A stretch of DNA of 64,000 bases from Chionoecetes opilio (GCA_016584305.1 JACEEZ010003587.1:17489-81488), one strand, 5' to 3'. Positions 47,104 to 59,026 are shown, counted from the stretch's first letter. Numbers and translations: made by a program. Notes: generated by a model from the letters alone, not told the origin.

Positions 47104-47185
47104 TGAATAATCACCCCCCTCTCTTTTCTTCTCCCCTCTCATCTCCCCTCCTCTCTCTCCCCTCTCTCTCATCTCTTTTTCTCTT

Positions 47186-47238
<53 letters not shown>
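47104..47238. repeat. (CT)n microsatellite followed by CA/TA
   Basis: CT-rich tract with a pure run at about 47189-47229, then a short CACACA and TATA stretch. Codon-like frames here are artefacts. Confidence 0.93.
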
Positions 47239-47294
47239 CCCACACACACATATATACAAACACGTACGCGCACACACACTTTTGAATAAGTTAT

Positions 47295-48120
47295 TTGACT
47301 TACCTCAAAATGCAGCTTGAACTCATCATACTGCTCAAGGATCCTGCTCACACATTATGCAATCGCAAGCCATCGCGTATCAGACAGCTGTAATATAGAA
47401 GTTGTTCTCCGCCCATTGAGGGTGCTGTAGAGACTTGCATATTTCTGCTGGCGGAGTGGACTGTGAAAAAAAGTATCTGTAAGTCTCAGATACCATGAAC
47501 TCGAGGTGATCGGGGCAGTTTTTTCATGGCTTAGATGAACACAATTGCAGTGAATGGCATATGCATTTGATTATGGGTGACATGGGGGTTAATTTCTTGG
47601 AACCTTGTGATGACTGAGCTTCTTTGTCCAGCCATGGTGTTGCACCCGGTCTGTTTGCCAGACCCCATGCATTTCTTCGGCTCTAGATTAGCATCCTTAA
47701 AAGATCAAGTTGGCATCAGTTATGCCTTGAGCAGTGGACGTTTCTAGTTCCACCAGTCCCAAGATTGACGTAGCTATTCTTTTTATTGAAGCTCGGGTAA
47801 CGTATAACGACCAAGAGTTTTTTTTTTTTGCTTGTTACGTCAGTACTTTCATCAATAATTAATTAATATTCATTGTCACTTACTCGTTCAGGAGGTCTTT
47901 AAGCATGCAAGGCCCAAGCACGGGTTTTTTATCAGAGCCGTACACTACTTTGTCCTGTGAATTTCCGATATCTTTTCCTGAAATTTGTTTCACAATCCAC
48001 CCAAGTGATCAATTGTTTTCTGGATGGGACAGGGCAATTGTACGCGCAGATAATCTTTAGTCAGCAATCTTGACACTGTTTGTCCACTTTCACTCTCACT
48101 ATGCCTGTAATCGAGAAGGG
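47295..48120 (-). pseudogene. hAT-superfamily transposase fossil
   Basis: On the minus strand LRQQKYASLYSTLNG, ILQLSDTRWLAIA (DTRW codons at 47371-47382), a stop, then CVSRILEQYDEFKLHFE, match from memory a common hAT-like protein family (FSHSPLRQQKY, DTRWL, ILxQ-ELKLHF). Upstream, near 47846-47862, an IDEST-like box is readable, and CxCHSLxL is suggested near 47560-47590. This is the order of the hAT catalytic core. The last block is bordered by TTTCACAG and GAG|GTAAGT, which look like splice signals. Stops and frameshifts make it a pseudogene. Confidence 0.65.
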
Positions 48121-48945
48121 TTCTTGTCGGGCGGAAAAAGGCGGAAGGGCATTTTTCTTGTGTTGTTTTTGAGTTATGCTATGTCCTTTCAGATCCGACA
48201 CGGTGAGCCTCAGTACAGTTTTGCAACAACCTGCAGAAGCATTTGGTCATCACTTGGGGACACTGCGTGCATCTATTCCCGGTTAAATTATCTTCTTTCT
48301 ACCAATCTTTGCGTATTTTATGTCATATTTTGCACCATATACCCATCTCTTCTTTATCGAGCTTCCGCCTTCCAATGAACAACTTTCCTTTCACCGCAAA
48401 AAACAATTCCAATACTGAATAGTCTGAAACTGATTGTCGGTTTGAGGTGCTTTTATTCATCACCAATTGTGGGTGGGGTCTCAACGCAGGTTGACCCATC
48501 ACCTGTTAAATCTGTCTTTAGAAGGAGGGGGGGGGGTCAAGGACGTGAAGGAGAGTGGGGGTGGGAAAATTAAGAGGTGCAATCAAGGAAGGAGGAAAAA
48601 AAAACGATGGCATGGACTTCATTTTGTTTTAGGTTTAGGGGAGGCGCCTCCTGTTCTGCTTCCATATTACGTCTAATTAAGACCACGGGAAACCCACACG
48701 ATCCACCACTTCATCCATTGCGCTAATCCCAAGGTCTAAGGGAATCCCCTTGGCCTAGCGCTGATCATCATCCTAGATGCCATCGATCTCCAGCTCTGCC
48801 CGTTTTATTTTTCTAGAGTTTAACGTCATAACAAAACCCGTTTTGTTTGTGCCAAACTAAATAATATGAACGTTAAATTAAATAAAGTATATGTATTCCT
48901 TACAGAAGAGTAAAAATTATCATGAAAAAAACAAAAAAAATAACA
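48121..48945. other. No recognised gene
   Basis: Mixed composition. A 102-codon plus-strand frame at 48070-48378 overlaps the hAT fossil on the opposite strand and has no family resemblance. G-run and A-run errors are likely near 48523 and 48596. Confidence 0.4.
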
Positions 48946-48947
48946 GC

Positions 48948-48949
<2 letters not shown>

Positions 48950-49031
<82 letters not shown>

Positions 49032-49044
49032 GACCATTTTTTTT

Positions 49045-49075
<31 letters not shown>
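48950..49075. repeat. Long A tract facing a T tract (near-palindrome)
   Basis: About 80 A residues, CTGACCA, then about 39 T residues with one A. The two arms could pair as a hairpin. It could be two oppositely oriented poly(A) tails joined, or a basecalling or read-joining artefact. Confidence 0.9.
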
Positions 49076-49078
<3 letters not shown>

Positions 49079-49560
49079 AGCCCAAAAAAATCGCGCCATA
49101 GTCACCACAAAATGTCCTAAACATTTCCGCCCTGAAAAAGTTAAAACAGCGCCCAATTTAGGCACCACACGGGGAAGTGTGACAGTTGTGAAGGGAGGTC
49201 ACGTGTTCACGTTGCGTGGGTGCGCGATCTGTCGTATTGGAGCGGTGCGTGGGGTTTAACAGTGTTCGGCAGGCAGTGGGTGTGTTTTTTGCGTTCGTTT
49301 GTGGGGTTTCTCGCCCGGTCGTCCCCGTCCCGGTGTGCGCGTTGGTAGTGTTAAAACACGCCAACATGGCCGACTTGGGGCCAAGAGTCTACGTCTTTAG
49401 CCTTGCTGGGTCAGATAATGGGCGTGCCGGTGCTTTTGTGGCTTTTATTATGCTCGCCTTTTCGGGAGGCCACTCAGGCCTCCCGCCTCCAGCCGCTTGG
49501 ATCGCCACACTCTTGCAGTTCTGTCTTCTAATCCACAGATGAGTCGAGAGAAACTCAATG
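49076..49560 (+). other. CpG-rich segment with a short open frame
   Basis: Higher GC and CpG than its surroundings. An ATG at 49366 in a good start context (CCAACATGG) opens 59 codons beginning MADLGPRVYVFSLAGSDNG. It could be a promoter and first exon or part of a TE 5' end. There is no family match and no donor that I can support. Confidence 0.3.
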
Positions 49561-50120
49561 ACGAGTGGCGTGAGACTCATATATTTTGATTGACTCATAC
49601 CTTACCTCGCTGAGCTACTATATTTGACCTCACTACCACGTACGGTTCCACACCAGCGGGCGTATGCCAGACATTTGGGGTACCACAAAGGGGGCTTAAT
49701 ACCTAGAGGGGCCCTCCCCCTATAAAGTTTGCAGGTGTTTGGGGGGGGGTTTTGTTGTGGAAGGGGTTTTCGTTTTGAGAGAAACAGCTGAGCCAAACCA
49801 GCTGGCGGAAGTTTCGTGTGAAAATTTTAGGAAAATGAACAATTTTGGTGCATTTTTTGACACTTATGTAGACTTTTCAATGACCCATAAATCCTTTTGA
49901 ATTCGAATAAAAAAAAAGTATGATGGTATGAAAAAGATACAAATCAAATTAAAACAACAAAAACCCCAAGGAGTTTAAGCCAAGTTTGAGAGGATTACAG
50001 GAGTTTTTAGTTTTTGATGGAGTGATTGCATTTGGGGGACCTCTATTCTGGGGGCCTGGGGTGGCCATGGGGATTTTTCAAAGAGCCCTCCTCGGCCCCC
50101 CCCCCCCCCCTTAAGCTACG
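49561..50120. other. No recognised gene
   Basis: Contains a G run near 49740 and a C run at 50096-50110. No repeat copy elsewhere in the window, no RNA gene seen. Confidence 0.4.
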
Positions 50121-50132
50121 CATCTGGTCCAC

Positions 50133-50145
50133 CTCTCTTATCCTC

Positions 50146-50229
<84 letters not shown>

Positions 50230-50239
50230 ACTCTCTCTC

Positions 50240-50276
<37 letters not shown>

Positions 50277-50278
50277 TT
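50133..50278. repeat. (CT)n microsatellite
   Basis: About 145 bp of nearly pure CT dinucleotides. Confidence 0.97.
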
Positions 50279-50459
50279 TTGCTCTTTGTTTTATTTAAAA
50301 ATACATAATACATGAAGCCCAAAGGGCACTGTCGTTGTGCTACTATCTTAAGCGGCAAAGGGAATATAGCTATATACACATAAAATACAAGGCCCTAAAA
50401 AAAAACTAAATATGATATACATATAAGCATACTACAGTGTGTGATGAGGCCACTGTTGC

Positions 50460-53400
50460 TGTCATCTAGTGTCCACAGTATCCCAAAACAGCGTTCAGCG
50501 GGGTGGGCTCCGACACTCTCCACGATTGGCCCGCCAACTTTTACACTTGTGTGTCATCTCATGGATGTGAGGGGACAGCGGCCTGTGAAAATTTCCACCT
50601 CCTGGAGGACGCGGCCACCAATAGGTGCGTTGGTGCTGGCTGGCCGGGAATACGCGGCACCCCTCCACTGCATTCACCACTGGTAAGCACCCGTTCTTCG
50701 TGCTTGCGTGGCGCGCATCTCAGAGCTGTCGTAACCCAGCAAGGTGTGTTGTGGCACTCCTGCACCTGTGCATCGTGGAATAACACAAGCGCTGCGACCG
50801 TCCCTGCTGTGTTCCAGGAGTCGAAGAGGACTCAACGGCTCGAATGGGTGGGTGCGGTCTGGGGTCGCAGCATCCACCATACAGTCGCAGGGCTCGACGC
50901 TGGATGCTGTACAGCTCCTAGTGTGCGAGGCTTGACACACGAATTCAGAAGAGGGCGGGTACTCTAAGTTAAAGGCCGTACCTGGGCCTTGCTATCATGA
51001 GCAAGAGCTTGCGAGGCCCTGTCGAGGAAAGCTGGCTAACCCTTCGCAGGGCAAGAGACCTGTGAGAGGCCTTTTAGCAATGTGTTTGCAAGTTGGCCGT
51101 CAAAACCTTAGGCTCTCGGGTCCACCTCTACTCCCAGAACCTTGGGAGGCTTCTGAGTGGGAGATGAACGCCCACCCAAAACCGGCAGCCTTCCCTTCAC
51201 GCTGGCACGGTAACGCGGCGGACCGAGAAAACCACACATGCCTGTGTCCTTGTCTCGGACGCAAAAGGGTCAATCCTGCCAACGTGTTGTAACCCACTCT
51301 ATGTATACATTCAGCTGCTGATTCGATCTCATCAGCAGTACGGCCAAACAGGTCATGTCGGGGTAGGAGCAGGAGAGGAGTACAGTCATCAGCGTAAGCC
51401 GAGACTGCTGCAGCTGCCGGAGGGGAGCGGAAGGGGGAAAATCGTACCATGTAGATGTTTTTTTTTTCCACAGGAATGGCCCCCAGCACAGAGCCCTGTG
51501 GACTGATGTTCCTCAGGGGACTCAGAGGGCTTGCCCGTGACGACCGACCTGGAGGGTTCTTCCCTGCAGAGTAAGGTAGTTCCAAGGAGTAGCAGGAGGT
51601 CACCTTGGATGCCTTTTGTCGGAGTTTTTTTCGAGAAGGCCCTCGTGCAAACACCCTTGTCAAAGGCAGCCGCTATGTCAAGGGCTATACCACGACAGTG
51701 TCCTGGCCGTCATCCCCAAGGGCCGTCTGCCAGTATCGGGTTAGGAGCATCAGCAGGTCAGAGGTGCGACCGTCAAGGTTCTGAACCCAAACTATTGGTC
51801 CGAGAGGGGTTGGGAGGTGTGGTCGCTGAGGTTGACGAACAGTATTACCTCTGTTCACGATCTATCGAACACTTTCCCCACCACAGACAAGCCAAGGAGA
51901 TGGGCTGTAGATTTTGGGTCAGATATGGAACTCCTCTTTTACCGTCTGGTACAGGAACCACTCGAGCCTCCCTTCCACCACTGAAGGCCAGGTTGTTTTC
52001 CTGCAGGAGGCAGTGAAGACTGTGGTGAGAGGGACAGACAGCTCCACGGGCACACTCGTTTTAACAAATGGGGCTGCCACTCATCAGGGCCAGTGGCTAT
52101 TTTGTGTCGAGCCCCCGCCAGGAGTGCTCGACCTGCGCCTGGCATCACATCCACATTGTGGACTGTCTCTTCAAAATGCTGCTCCAGACGAGGCGGGGGC
52201 TGCCGGGGCCCCCACCCTCCCACATTCATATTTGAAGAGAGAAGAGATTAGCCAGCAGCTGAGACTTCTCCTGACTGCTGCACAGGCCGCTGTTCCGTCT
52301 ATGCTCTGGTGAGGAGAGGAATTTGAATCTCGGAGGCTGATTCAGGTTTTCCTTAACCAGGGGACCACACAATGGTCTATTCCCAACGTCTGGGCCTCGT
52401 AGATTTGCGGCCAAAGTCCTCCTTCCCACTTTTTAATGGCCCATTTTTGCTGCGGGACTACACCATCATACTGCAGCCGCCCGGTGCAGTCCTTGTTGAC
52501 GCCGAGTTCCATTTTGGGTTTCCCCTGTTACTAGCGGAGCCACGTGAGTACTTGGCCTCGGCTCAAGCAAAACGGCAAACAGTAGCCCAAACCATGGCGT
52601 ATCCGTGGTTTCGAGTGGTGTAGTCTCGATGAGGCACATGGCTGGCTCCTGAAGGGCCAGGAGGCGGAGAATGTAAGGGCCGCGACATATTTCGCCCCGT
52701 CCCCCTGCAAAAGTACACCCACGCCGTGTGACTCAGGTCACGGCGACAAGGAGGGCCCAGTCCGCCTTATTACCCACAACCAGACAGTACGGGAGGTGTG
52801 GCACCTCGTTCCGAGCCACGCCTTTATATCTATCTGTTTTAAGACGCGTGGTAGGTCAGAGTGCCCACTAATCCCAGCTGGTGACAGGCAGCAGAGTGTC
52901 CCCCTGGAGGTCAGAGATGACAGGGTTCCAGTGTGTCCCCCCACGCTCGTGTGTAGGGAAAGTCACGTGGTCCGTCAAAGCCACTGCTAGAGTCAGGACC
53001 GGCTCTTAATAGGCATGCTGCTTCCAGTGGTGCGTTGAGGTGGTCGCCCACCACCAAGGACGTGCCTTGCAGAGCGGGCTCCAACATCAGGTGTCACAGA
53101 GGCCCCAGCTGACGGTACTGGAGCGAGGCGGGTCCCTGACGTTTGCGGGCGAATAATGGCGCACAGAAGGATGGCCTGATCGGTCAGCCAGCACTACCCG
53201 GAAGAACTATCACCTCCATGTGAGGAGGCGACGACCACATCGAAGTGCTGAGCTTTTGCACTCATCCGTTTGAAGCAGACAGACACACCGCCACCTGCTC
53301 GCTCAGGTCGGTCCATCCTGGTCCATCTGGGTTGTAGCCCCTTAAAACGGTATCTGGACGAACGTGGGGCTCCCACCTTCGTTGTGAGCCAGGTTCTCCG

Positions 53401-53470
53401 TCACAACAACTACGTCTGTACTATGTCGTAGTTCCCCAGTTGTGGGTCAGGTCTCCGATGTTCTGTTCGG
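50460..53470 (-). mobile_element. Non-LTR retrotransposon (Jockey/CR1-like LINE) ORF2, minus strand
   Basis: From the 5' side on the minus strand: an endonuclease piece with DVVVVTE (about 53400) and RAGGGVSVCFKRMSAKAQH (about 53225-53290), an SDH-like box with IDIKAWLGTRCHTSRTVW (about 52780-52850), TGPDEWQPHLLKRV (about 52060), then RT with SPQGSVLG (about 51480) and the catalytic YADD at 51385-51396. The C-terminal part has PLSPLRLLEHSRD (about 50810) and SSRRWKFSQAAVPSHP near the end, typical of LINE ORF2 tails. Frameshifts separate the blocks. It would encode target-primed reverse transcription in the nucleus. It is not the parent of the octamer-tail satellite, since its 3' end lacks TTCTTATG. 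Confidence 0.82.
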
Positions 53471-54135
53471 AGACCACAGGACATAGCGGAGAAGGATCTT
53501 TTTAATTGTATGGCTGGCGTTCATGGCCGTACTATGATGTTAGGGGGAGAGGGTCAGGGGCCTGGGTCCGGGGTCTGGTAAAAAATTTTATAGGGCCCGC
53601 AGTGACGTGGTAGATGTGGTATCACGATGGGGGGGAGGGGCCCAATGCCCGGCCTAGGCTATGACCCCAGGCACCAAGCTGACGACAAAAGTGGGCTGGG
53701 CTGGGGTGGGCTGATAGGGGTCGGGCTGGTTGAGGTAGGTAGTGCTGGGAGAGGGAGGGGCTGTTGAATACCTTACCTCCGCAAGAATTTGACATGAGAG
53801 CAGCTCTGGCGTGGTCGGCGTTTCGGAGTTAGCAGGTAACAGCTGTGTGCCCTTTACAGTGCCAGTATAATTAATGCACACTTTTTCATTGGGGCATCAG
53901 TCATCCGTGGCTGGCTCGGCGCCTTAGGTCGGATTCCTGGGTCCGCCCTGTCTCGCTCACTTCTCGCGACCTCACATTTCTCGATTTTTTCTCCTTTTCC
54001 TTTATTTCCACCGGAGGGCCGGTTCCGGGTTGCCCGGTGCTGCGGAGCGGTGGTGTTCGCGCGGGGCCTAGTACCTCTAGAAGCGGCAGCCAGGGGCCTT
54101 CAGCCTAGATTGTGAAGGATTTTTTTACACAATAA
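53471..54135. other. Upstream of the LINE, no recognised gene
   Basis: G-rich on the plus strand near 53620-53760. A 75-codon minus frame (53654-53881, Pro/Thr-rich) could be a LINE ORF1 or 5' UTR remnant by position, without motif support. Confidence 0.35.
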
Positions 54136-54464
54136 TTGGAGTTATGTGGACATCTCAGGTGCTTAGCGTGGAGATGTTTTTTGAAATGGCCCGTCTGTTT
54201 TTTGCCGGGTACCAATGGTTGGTTTGGACCTGGGGGGCCCCTTCAAAGTGGCCCTTTTTTTCGGGCTACCAGCATAGCTATGGAGGTACCACATATAAAA
54301 GCACTTTACATGGCCAAGTTTTACACCCCCATTGAGGTGGTTAAACTGACAAAATGCCAGAAGCAAATAGCCCGTCTGTTTTGGGTCTGCCCAGACGGGC
54401 CCAAAAATGGCCAAAATTTTTTCTAGCTAGCACCCAGATATTGGAGACACCGATCAGGGACCAC

Positions 54465-54795
54465 TTTACATGAATGAGTATATTCCCCAGAGTTAGGAAT
54501 GACCCATGCCAGACAAAAATATTCTTTGCACAATGTGGTGCCCCCATGAAGCCCTTAATGTGAGCCCCACGACCCCCGTCCACTCCATCTGGGCTAGCAC
54601 AAACATTGAATGATAACAAATCTAGGAACAATTAAGATTGACAATGAAATACATTCCCCAGAGTAGGAATATGGACATACAGACAAATTATCCTCTGCAA
54701 TGGTGCCGCCGAAGAAAGAAGCCCTTTTTAAAAGTGAGCCCCACGGACCCCCCCGCCACGTCATCTAGGCTAGCACAAAGAACATTGCGAGAGGA
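54465..54795. repeat. Two-copy tandem repeat of about 180 bp
   Basis: ATTCCCCAGAG-TAGGAAT, CAGACAAA, GAAGCCCTT, GTGAGCCCCACG and GGCTAGCACAAA occur in the same order at about 54482-54605 and 54653-54780. A third related motif (CCCGTCTGTTTT) repeats at 54188 and 54371. No coding function seen. Confidence 0.7.
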
Positions 54796-54849
54796 AGAAC
54801 CTTTTTAAGAACCTTAAGAAACAAGAACCTTGGCCCCAATAGTTGTTCC

Positions 54850-57400
54850 CCCCCCCTACTCTCACAGGAGCAAAAACTTCCAAAGCCCACGTTCTGGGGC
54901 TCCGGCTGATTTTCTCTAACCCGTGGCTAGGGGAGGATCGGTTTTTACAACGTTTTTTTACGCACACAAGGGAGAGAAAGAAGACGGTGCAGCGCCAGAC
55001 AGTGCAGAGATGAGGCTGCCAAAGGAGGTTCCTCGACTTCTGGAATCACCGAGCTAGGATCCCCACATCGCAGAAAACTAGCGGATGGAGGAAGATTACT
55101 GGACTTTAGACGAGTGGAAGATCCTGAGCAAAAGGCCTAAGAATAAACTCTGCGAGGTCACGCCTGCCGAAAAAACAGATGAGCCTTGCAAGAAAGTCTT
55201 CCCAGACCTTTTGGACATCGCCCCACTCTCCGACGCCCTCACCTCTATGACCCATTCCTGAAGACAAGGGAATTCTTCTGCCCAGCCCGCCGGGAGAAGG
55301 GGAGGCGGGGTTTCGAGGCTGGTCTACCCGCCCCCCCCACGCCTGAACACAGAAGCTGAAAGAATCGGTTTGCCGACAAGTTTGCAAAGCTCTCTATCAC
55401 CGTAGCGTAAACAGACGCCAAAGGAGAAGAGATGTGCGAGCTGGAGTCGTCATTCAGGTCTGAGTCATCAAGTCCAGCCCCCCCCCCCAAACCGGGCTGC
55501 CAACACATCGACTTCTTCTTCCGACGCCGGGATCGCTTCTCCACCAAAGCGATTGAAGACACGCGGGCACGAAGTCCGTCCTATCCCTGATCTAGTCGGA
55601 GCCTTGACCAGAACTGGGGTCAGTGCCGTCCAAGCCCTTCGAATTGTGGCGGCCTACGGCCACAAGTAGCTTGGGCCACGATCCACAAGAGCCTTGCTGC
55701 GAAATCCGAGTACATGCGGACAGGCAAGAGCGAAGTAAAGGTCCACTTGGCGAAGGACATCACAGAGGACTTTACAGTCCTCTTACCCCTCTACCGCGTC
55801 ATTGGGACGGGGGAAAGATCCTTCCTCAGGACGATGGCACTCGCGCTGAAAGACTCGCCATCCTCGTCACAAAAGAGGAGGGAGAAGAAGCTCCTAAGGT
55901 AGTCCCGACATAATGCACTCCGGAACTGGTGATGCGCCGCCTCTACCAGCTGTGTTCGAGGCTCTAGAAGACTGGGGGGTCCAGGAAACGAGTCGGGCGA
56001 TGTTGCTTCGACACAACCACCAGTGCCAACACTGGAGCCCATCAATTGTGCATGCACACATCTCTGCAACAGGGAAGATCGGCCGTACCCCTCGTCCTTC
56101 ACTGCTTTGCCGTCATCAACGTCCACGAAACTTGTCCTTGAGAAGGCCTTTTCTTACGTGTTTTGGGGTCATCCTGGGTTCCTGAGACACCATCTTCTCT
56201 CGCTCAAGGGACTACTGGTCTTACATCAAAACCAGTCCCGGCAATAAACACTCCCACCACACGAAGATCTGCGGAAAAGGGACTCTGGTCTCCAAGAGGG
56301 ACGATCTATTCAGGGTTTGAAACGTCTGCTTCAGACTAATGCAGCCCCGTGACGGACTAATCAAGGAAACTCGCGAGCTGAGCATCCTTGTCCTCGGCGT
56401 GCGCTCTTCCGAAGACTCGACCGTAGCCCCGGAGCGCTTCATCGAGCACCGTTAGATGGCGCGTATCATATTACGTCTCCTGAAGATGATTCTTTGTTTC
56501 GGGAGCAGGTGAATGGGAGTAGTCACACTCGAGAAATGTCAGCCCTTCCAGCGGTTATCGTTCGCAAACCGAGATCCTAAGTCCTGAGATGGTTCGAATC
56601 GACGGTCTCCATCCTTACGCTCCCGCCAACGATTCTTGGATCGCTAAGGACATCCTTCTAGTACCACGACGAAAGCATTCGGAAGGCCTGCTTCCACCAC
56701 TCCTGAGCCGCCATTTCTGGTACTTTGAGACGAAAGAGATCTCATTGCGCCTGTCAGTCTGTTCGACTCAAGTCTCCCTAGTCATCCGGCCAAACAAGCC
56801 AATTATTGTACACAATGTACAGGCCATTCTCTACGATGAAGGAGCCGAGGAACCCGCAAAGCTGAATAAACCTCCCATCATCACAAGTTCCTGCGGCAAA
56901 ACACTGCCCTCTTCGCCACGAAAAAAAAAAAAAAAACTAAAAAACAAAATTTCCTTTCCGCCCTGTTCGAAGATCTTGATATCAAGACCCGACTGCCTGT
57001 CCGCCAATCCTCGGAAGAGTGGCAGGGTAAGAGGAATCGTAACGTCGAGGCTGACCGCCGAATCGAGGTGAAAATCTTCGCGTCGTCAACGACAACAGCC
57101 GAGAGAGGAGTGGCGCTCCATCCAGTCCTGCATACCTCCGGACTTGCCAAAGACGAGAAACAGCGCCAGTTCCTCCTCCAAGTGTGGAGGACCATCGCCA
57201 TCAACAGCCCGGGCCCTCGAAAGGCTTCCCTTCCCCTGGCCCAAGCCGGCCAACAATGAAGTGGGGTGGCTAACCATGGATACCCCCCTCCACACTGAGG
57301 GGTCAATACTCACCAAGAGGCGGGACCAGTAGCAGCCCTGCTGGGGAAGCAACAGGGATGTCCGGCTCTTCGTCCGCTTTTCAAGAGATGCACATCCCCT
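54850..57400 (+). pseudogene. Broken TE-like gene, CRHH / RARWM / RVVND family, copy 2
   Basis: Second version of the relic at 30990-33400, embedded in the duplicated segment. It preserves MRTGKSEVKVHLAKDITEDF and TVLLPLYRVIGTGERSFLRT (55714-55850), YAPANDSWIAKDILL (56610-56665), PNKPIIVHNVQAILYDEGAE (56790-56850), and AKDEKQRQFLLQVWRTIAIN (57145-57200). This copy reads in longer frames than copy 1 and extends the resemblance to the arthropod TE-like family. An A run at 56921-56935 and many frameshifts remain. Confidence 0.62.
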
Positions 57401-57716
57401 CCTTAATAGGCCAGTGCATAAAGTAGGTAAATAAAAAAGTTTGTAATCCGCCACCCCCAACCTATATTATAAACCGATTGAGGTCAAACTTTGCATACCG
57501 ATGGTTTCTGCAAGGATTGCAACCATTACACCCAAAGTTAGAAGCAAAAATTCAAATTTTGATTTTTAGGGACCATAATGATCGTAATAACCCGATAATA
57601 TGGTTCAATCAGCTCACGTTACAATTTATTGAATTCTATGTTTAAGTATAAAACTGAATTCTAAGAAAGCAAGTTAGTTCATACGTACATTAATTTGACA
57701 CAAAAAAAGATACCCG

Positions 57717-57865
57717 CTAAACCCCTTGAGGCCCAGAAACGTACTTTCCATTGCTAAATTTGGGTACAATTAGACATATTTTTACGTTGAATATAAAGGC
57801 AATGTTTATAGATAGGACTGTTAGTATCCTTGTCACTAACTAATTGCGGCGTCATTTAGTTAATA
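57717..57865 (+). mobile_element. TTAA-family MITE, left half, second copy
   Basis: Counterpart of 33667-33800, followed by a shortened TAC microsatellite with T runs (57868-58012). Confidence 0.55.
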
Positions 57866-58012
57866 GGATACTACTAAAACTACTACTACTATATTTTTTT
57901 TCTTTTTTTTATACTACTACTACTTTAACTAATTTTTTTTTTCTGTCTTTTTTTTACTACTACTAGCTTACTACTAATAAATACTAAATAATCATAATAA
58001 TACTAATTACAA

Positions 58013-58440
58013 ATACTAGGGTGGGGTGGGGTCACACCAACGGGCGGGAATCAACCGTACGAAGGCTACAACGCGAAAATTAATTCAAATTTCCGCGCCA
58101 CCATGCCACACACCGGAGCAAGCGCCCCCTCATTGTTGGAACTACATGGCGTGAGCAGCAGGGTAGACTTCATGACTAAGAGGTAGGGTTGGGGTGGTAG
58201 GGGGGGGGTCACACCGAACCTGGGGGCGATCACAGTAAAAAAAATATAAAAAACCTTAAATGACCCTTATTATCTGAGTTTAAGTATTCATTGAGGGTAC
58301 CATAGGTGGGGCCATATTGTGAAGTTTTGTTTGTGGGCACAGTAAGTGCCACTCTCTCAGGTAAAAATGGATCTATGTTTTAATGAAATATGTTTTCCGT
58401 AATAGTTAGGATTGTTTCTCCCCCCCACACCACCCTACTA
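58013..58440. other. Insertion present only in the second segment copy
   Basis: About 430 bp absent from the first copy, where the microsatellite runs straight to exon E. It starts with AGGGTGGGGTGGGGTCACAC; the other end CCCCCACACCACCCTAC reads as an imperfect inverted repeat of it. An internal GGGGGGGGGTCACACCGAAC repeats the motif. It could be a short DNA transposon. No coding capacity. Confidence 0.5.
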
Positions 58441-58463
58441 CCTACTGTGGTTGTTTGGTGCAG

Positions 58464-58615
58464 GGTGGAGGCGTGAAGGTGATGTACAAGAGTGTCATGG
58501 TGCTTCGGTGGCCACGACTGGTGGTAGGACTTCCCCAAATAACGTGTTGTGGGAGTCTGGCCCTGGCAGAAAGCTGGACCCAGGTGATGCGTCACTTCTA
58601 CATAGGCGTGGCCAG
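58464..58615 (+). CDS. TAF1A: Host gene exon E, second copy, TAF1A-like
   Basis: Counterpart of 34018-34158, with acceptor GTTTGGTGCAG. The peptide in its frames includes VMYKSVMVLRWPR and NNVLW-like and VMRHFY segments, so the same helix and HF block are present, with extra bases shifting the frame. The donor reads GCCAG|GCGAGG, a GC instead of GT. It may be a rare GC donor or a base error. It is 152 bp long against 141 in the first copy; the difference is scattered indels. Confidence 0.52.
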
Positions 58616-59026
58616 GCGAGGGGAGGGGCGGGGGAGAGGCGTGGGTCAGGTTTTAGGGACGGTAAGCGTCAGTGGTGTCAGGCATTTTTGTTTCAGTGTT
58701 GATTTAAATTTTTTTTTTTTTTATTTTTTTATTATTTTTTTATACACATCAACTAAAGGGACTGACCCAAGCAAAAACAGAAAAAAAGTTAGAACAATGA
58801 GTTTTTTTATATATTTTTCAGGCCTACAGATAGGGTTGCTAAGGCTTTCTTTTTCCCTCAGAATGTTGTGGCTCGGCGTGGCCTTTTCAATTTTTCTATA
58901 TTAATATATTTATTTACATCACAAAGGACTCGGCCTAAGGAAACGAAAAAAAAAAAAAAAAAGAAAAAAAAAATCCGTTAGGTTTTATTATTTATGTAAA
59001 TGTATTTTATAATGTTTGTTGTGTTA

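Noticed and set aside
47103..47351. Frames of Arg-Glu or Ser-Leu repeats near 47.1-47.3 kb and 50.0-50.4 kb
   Set aside because: They are (CT)n/(GA)n microsatellite translations.
48070..48378. 102-codon plus frame as a gene
   Set aside because: No family resemblance, no splice or start context, and it overlaps the hAT fossil on the other strand.
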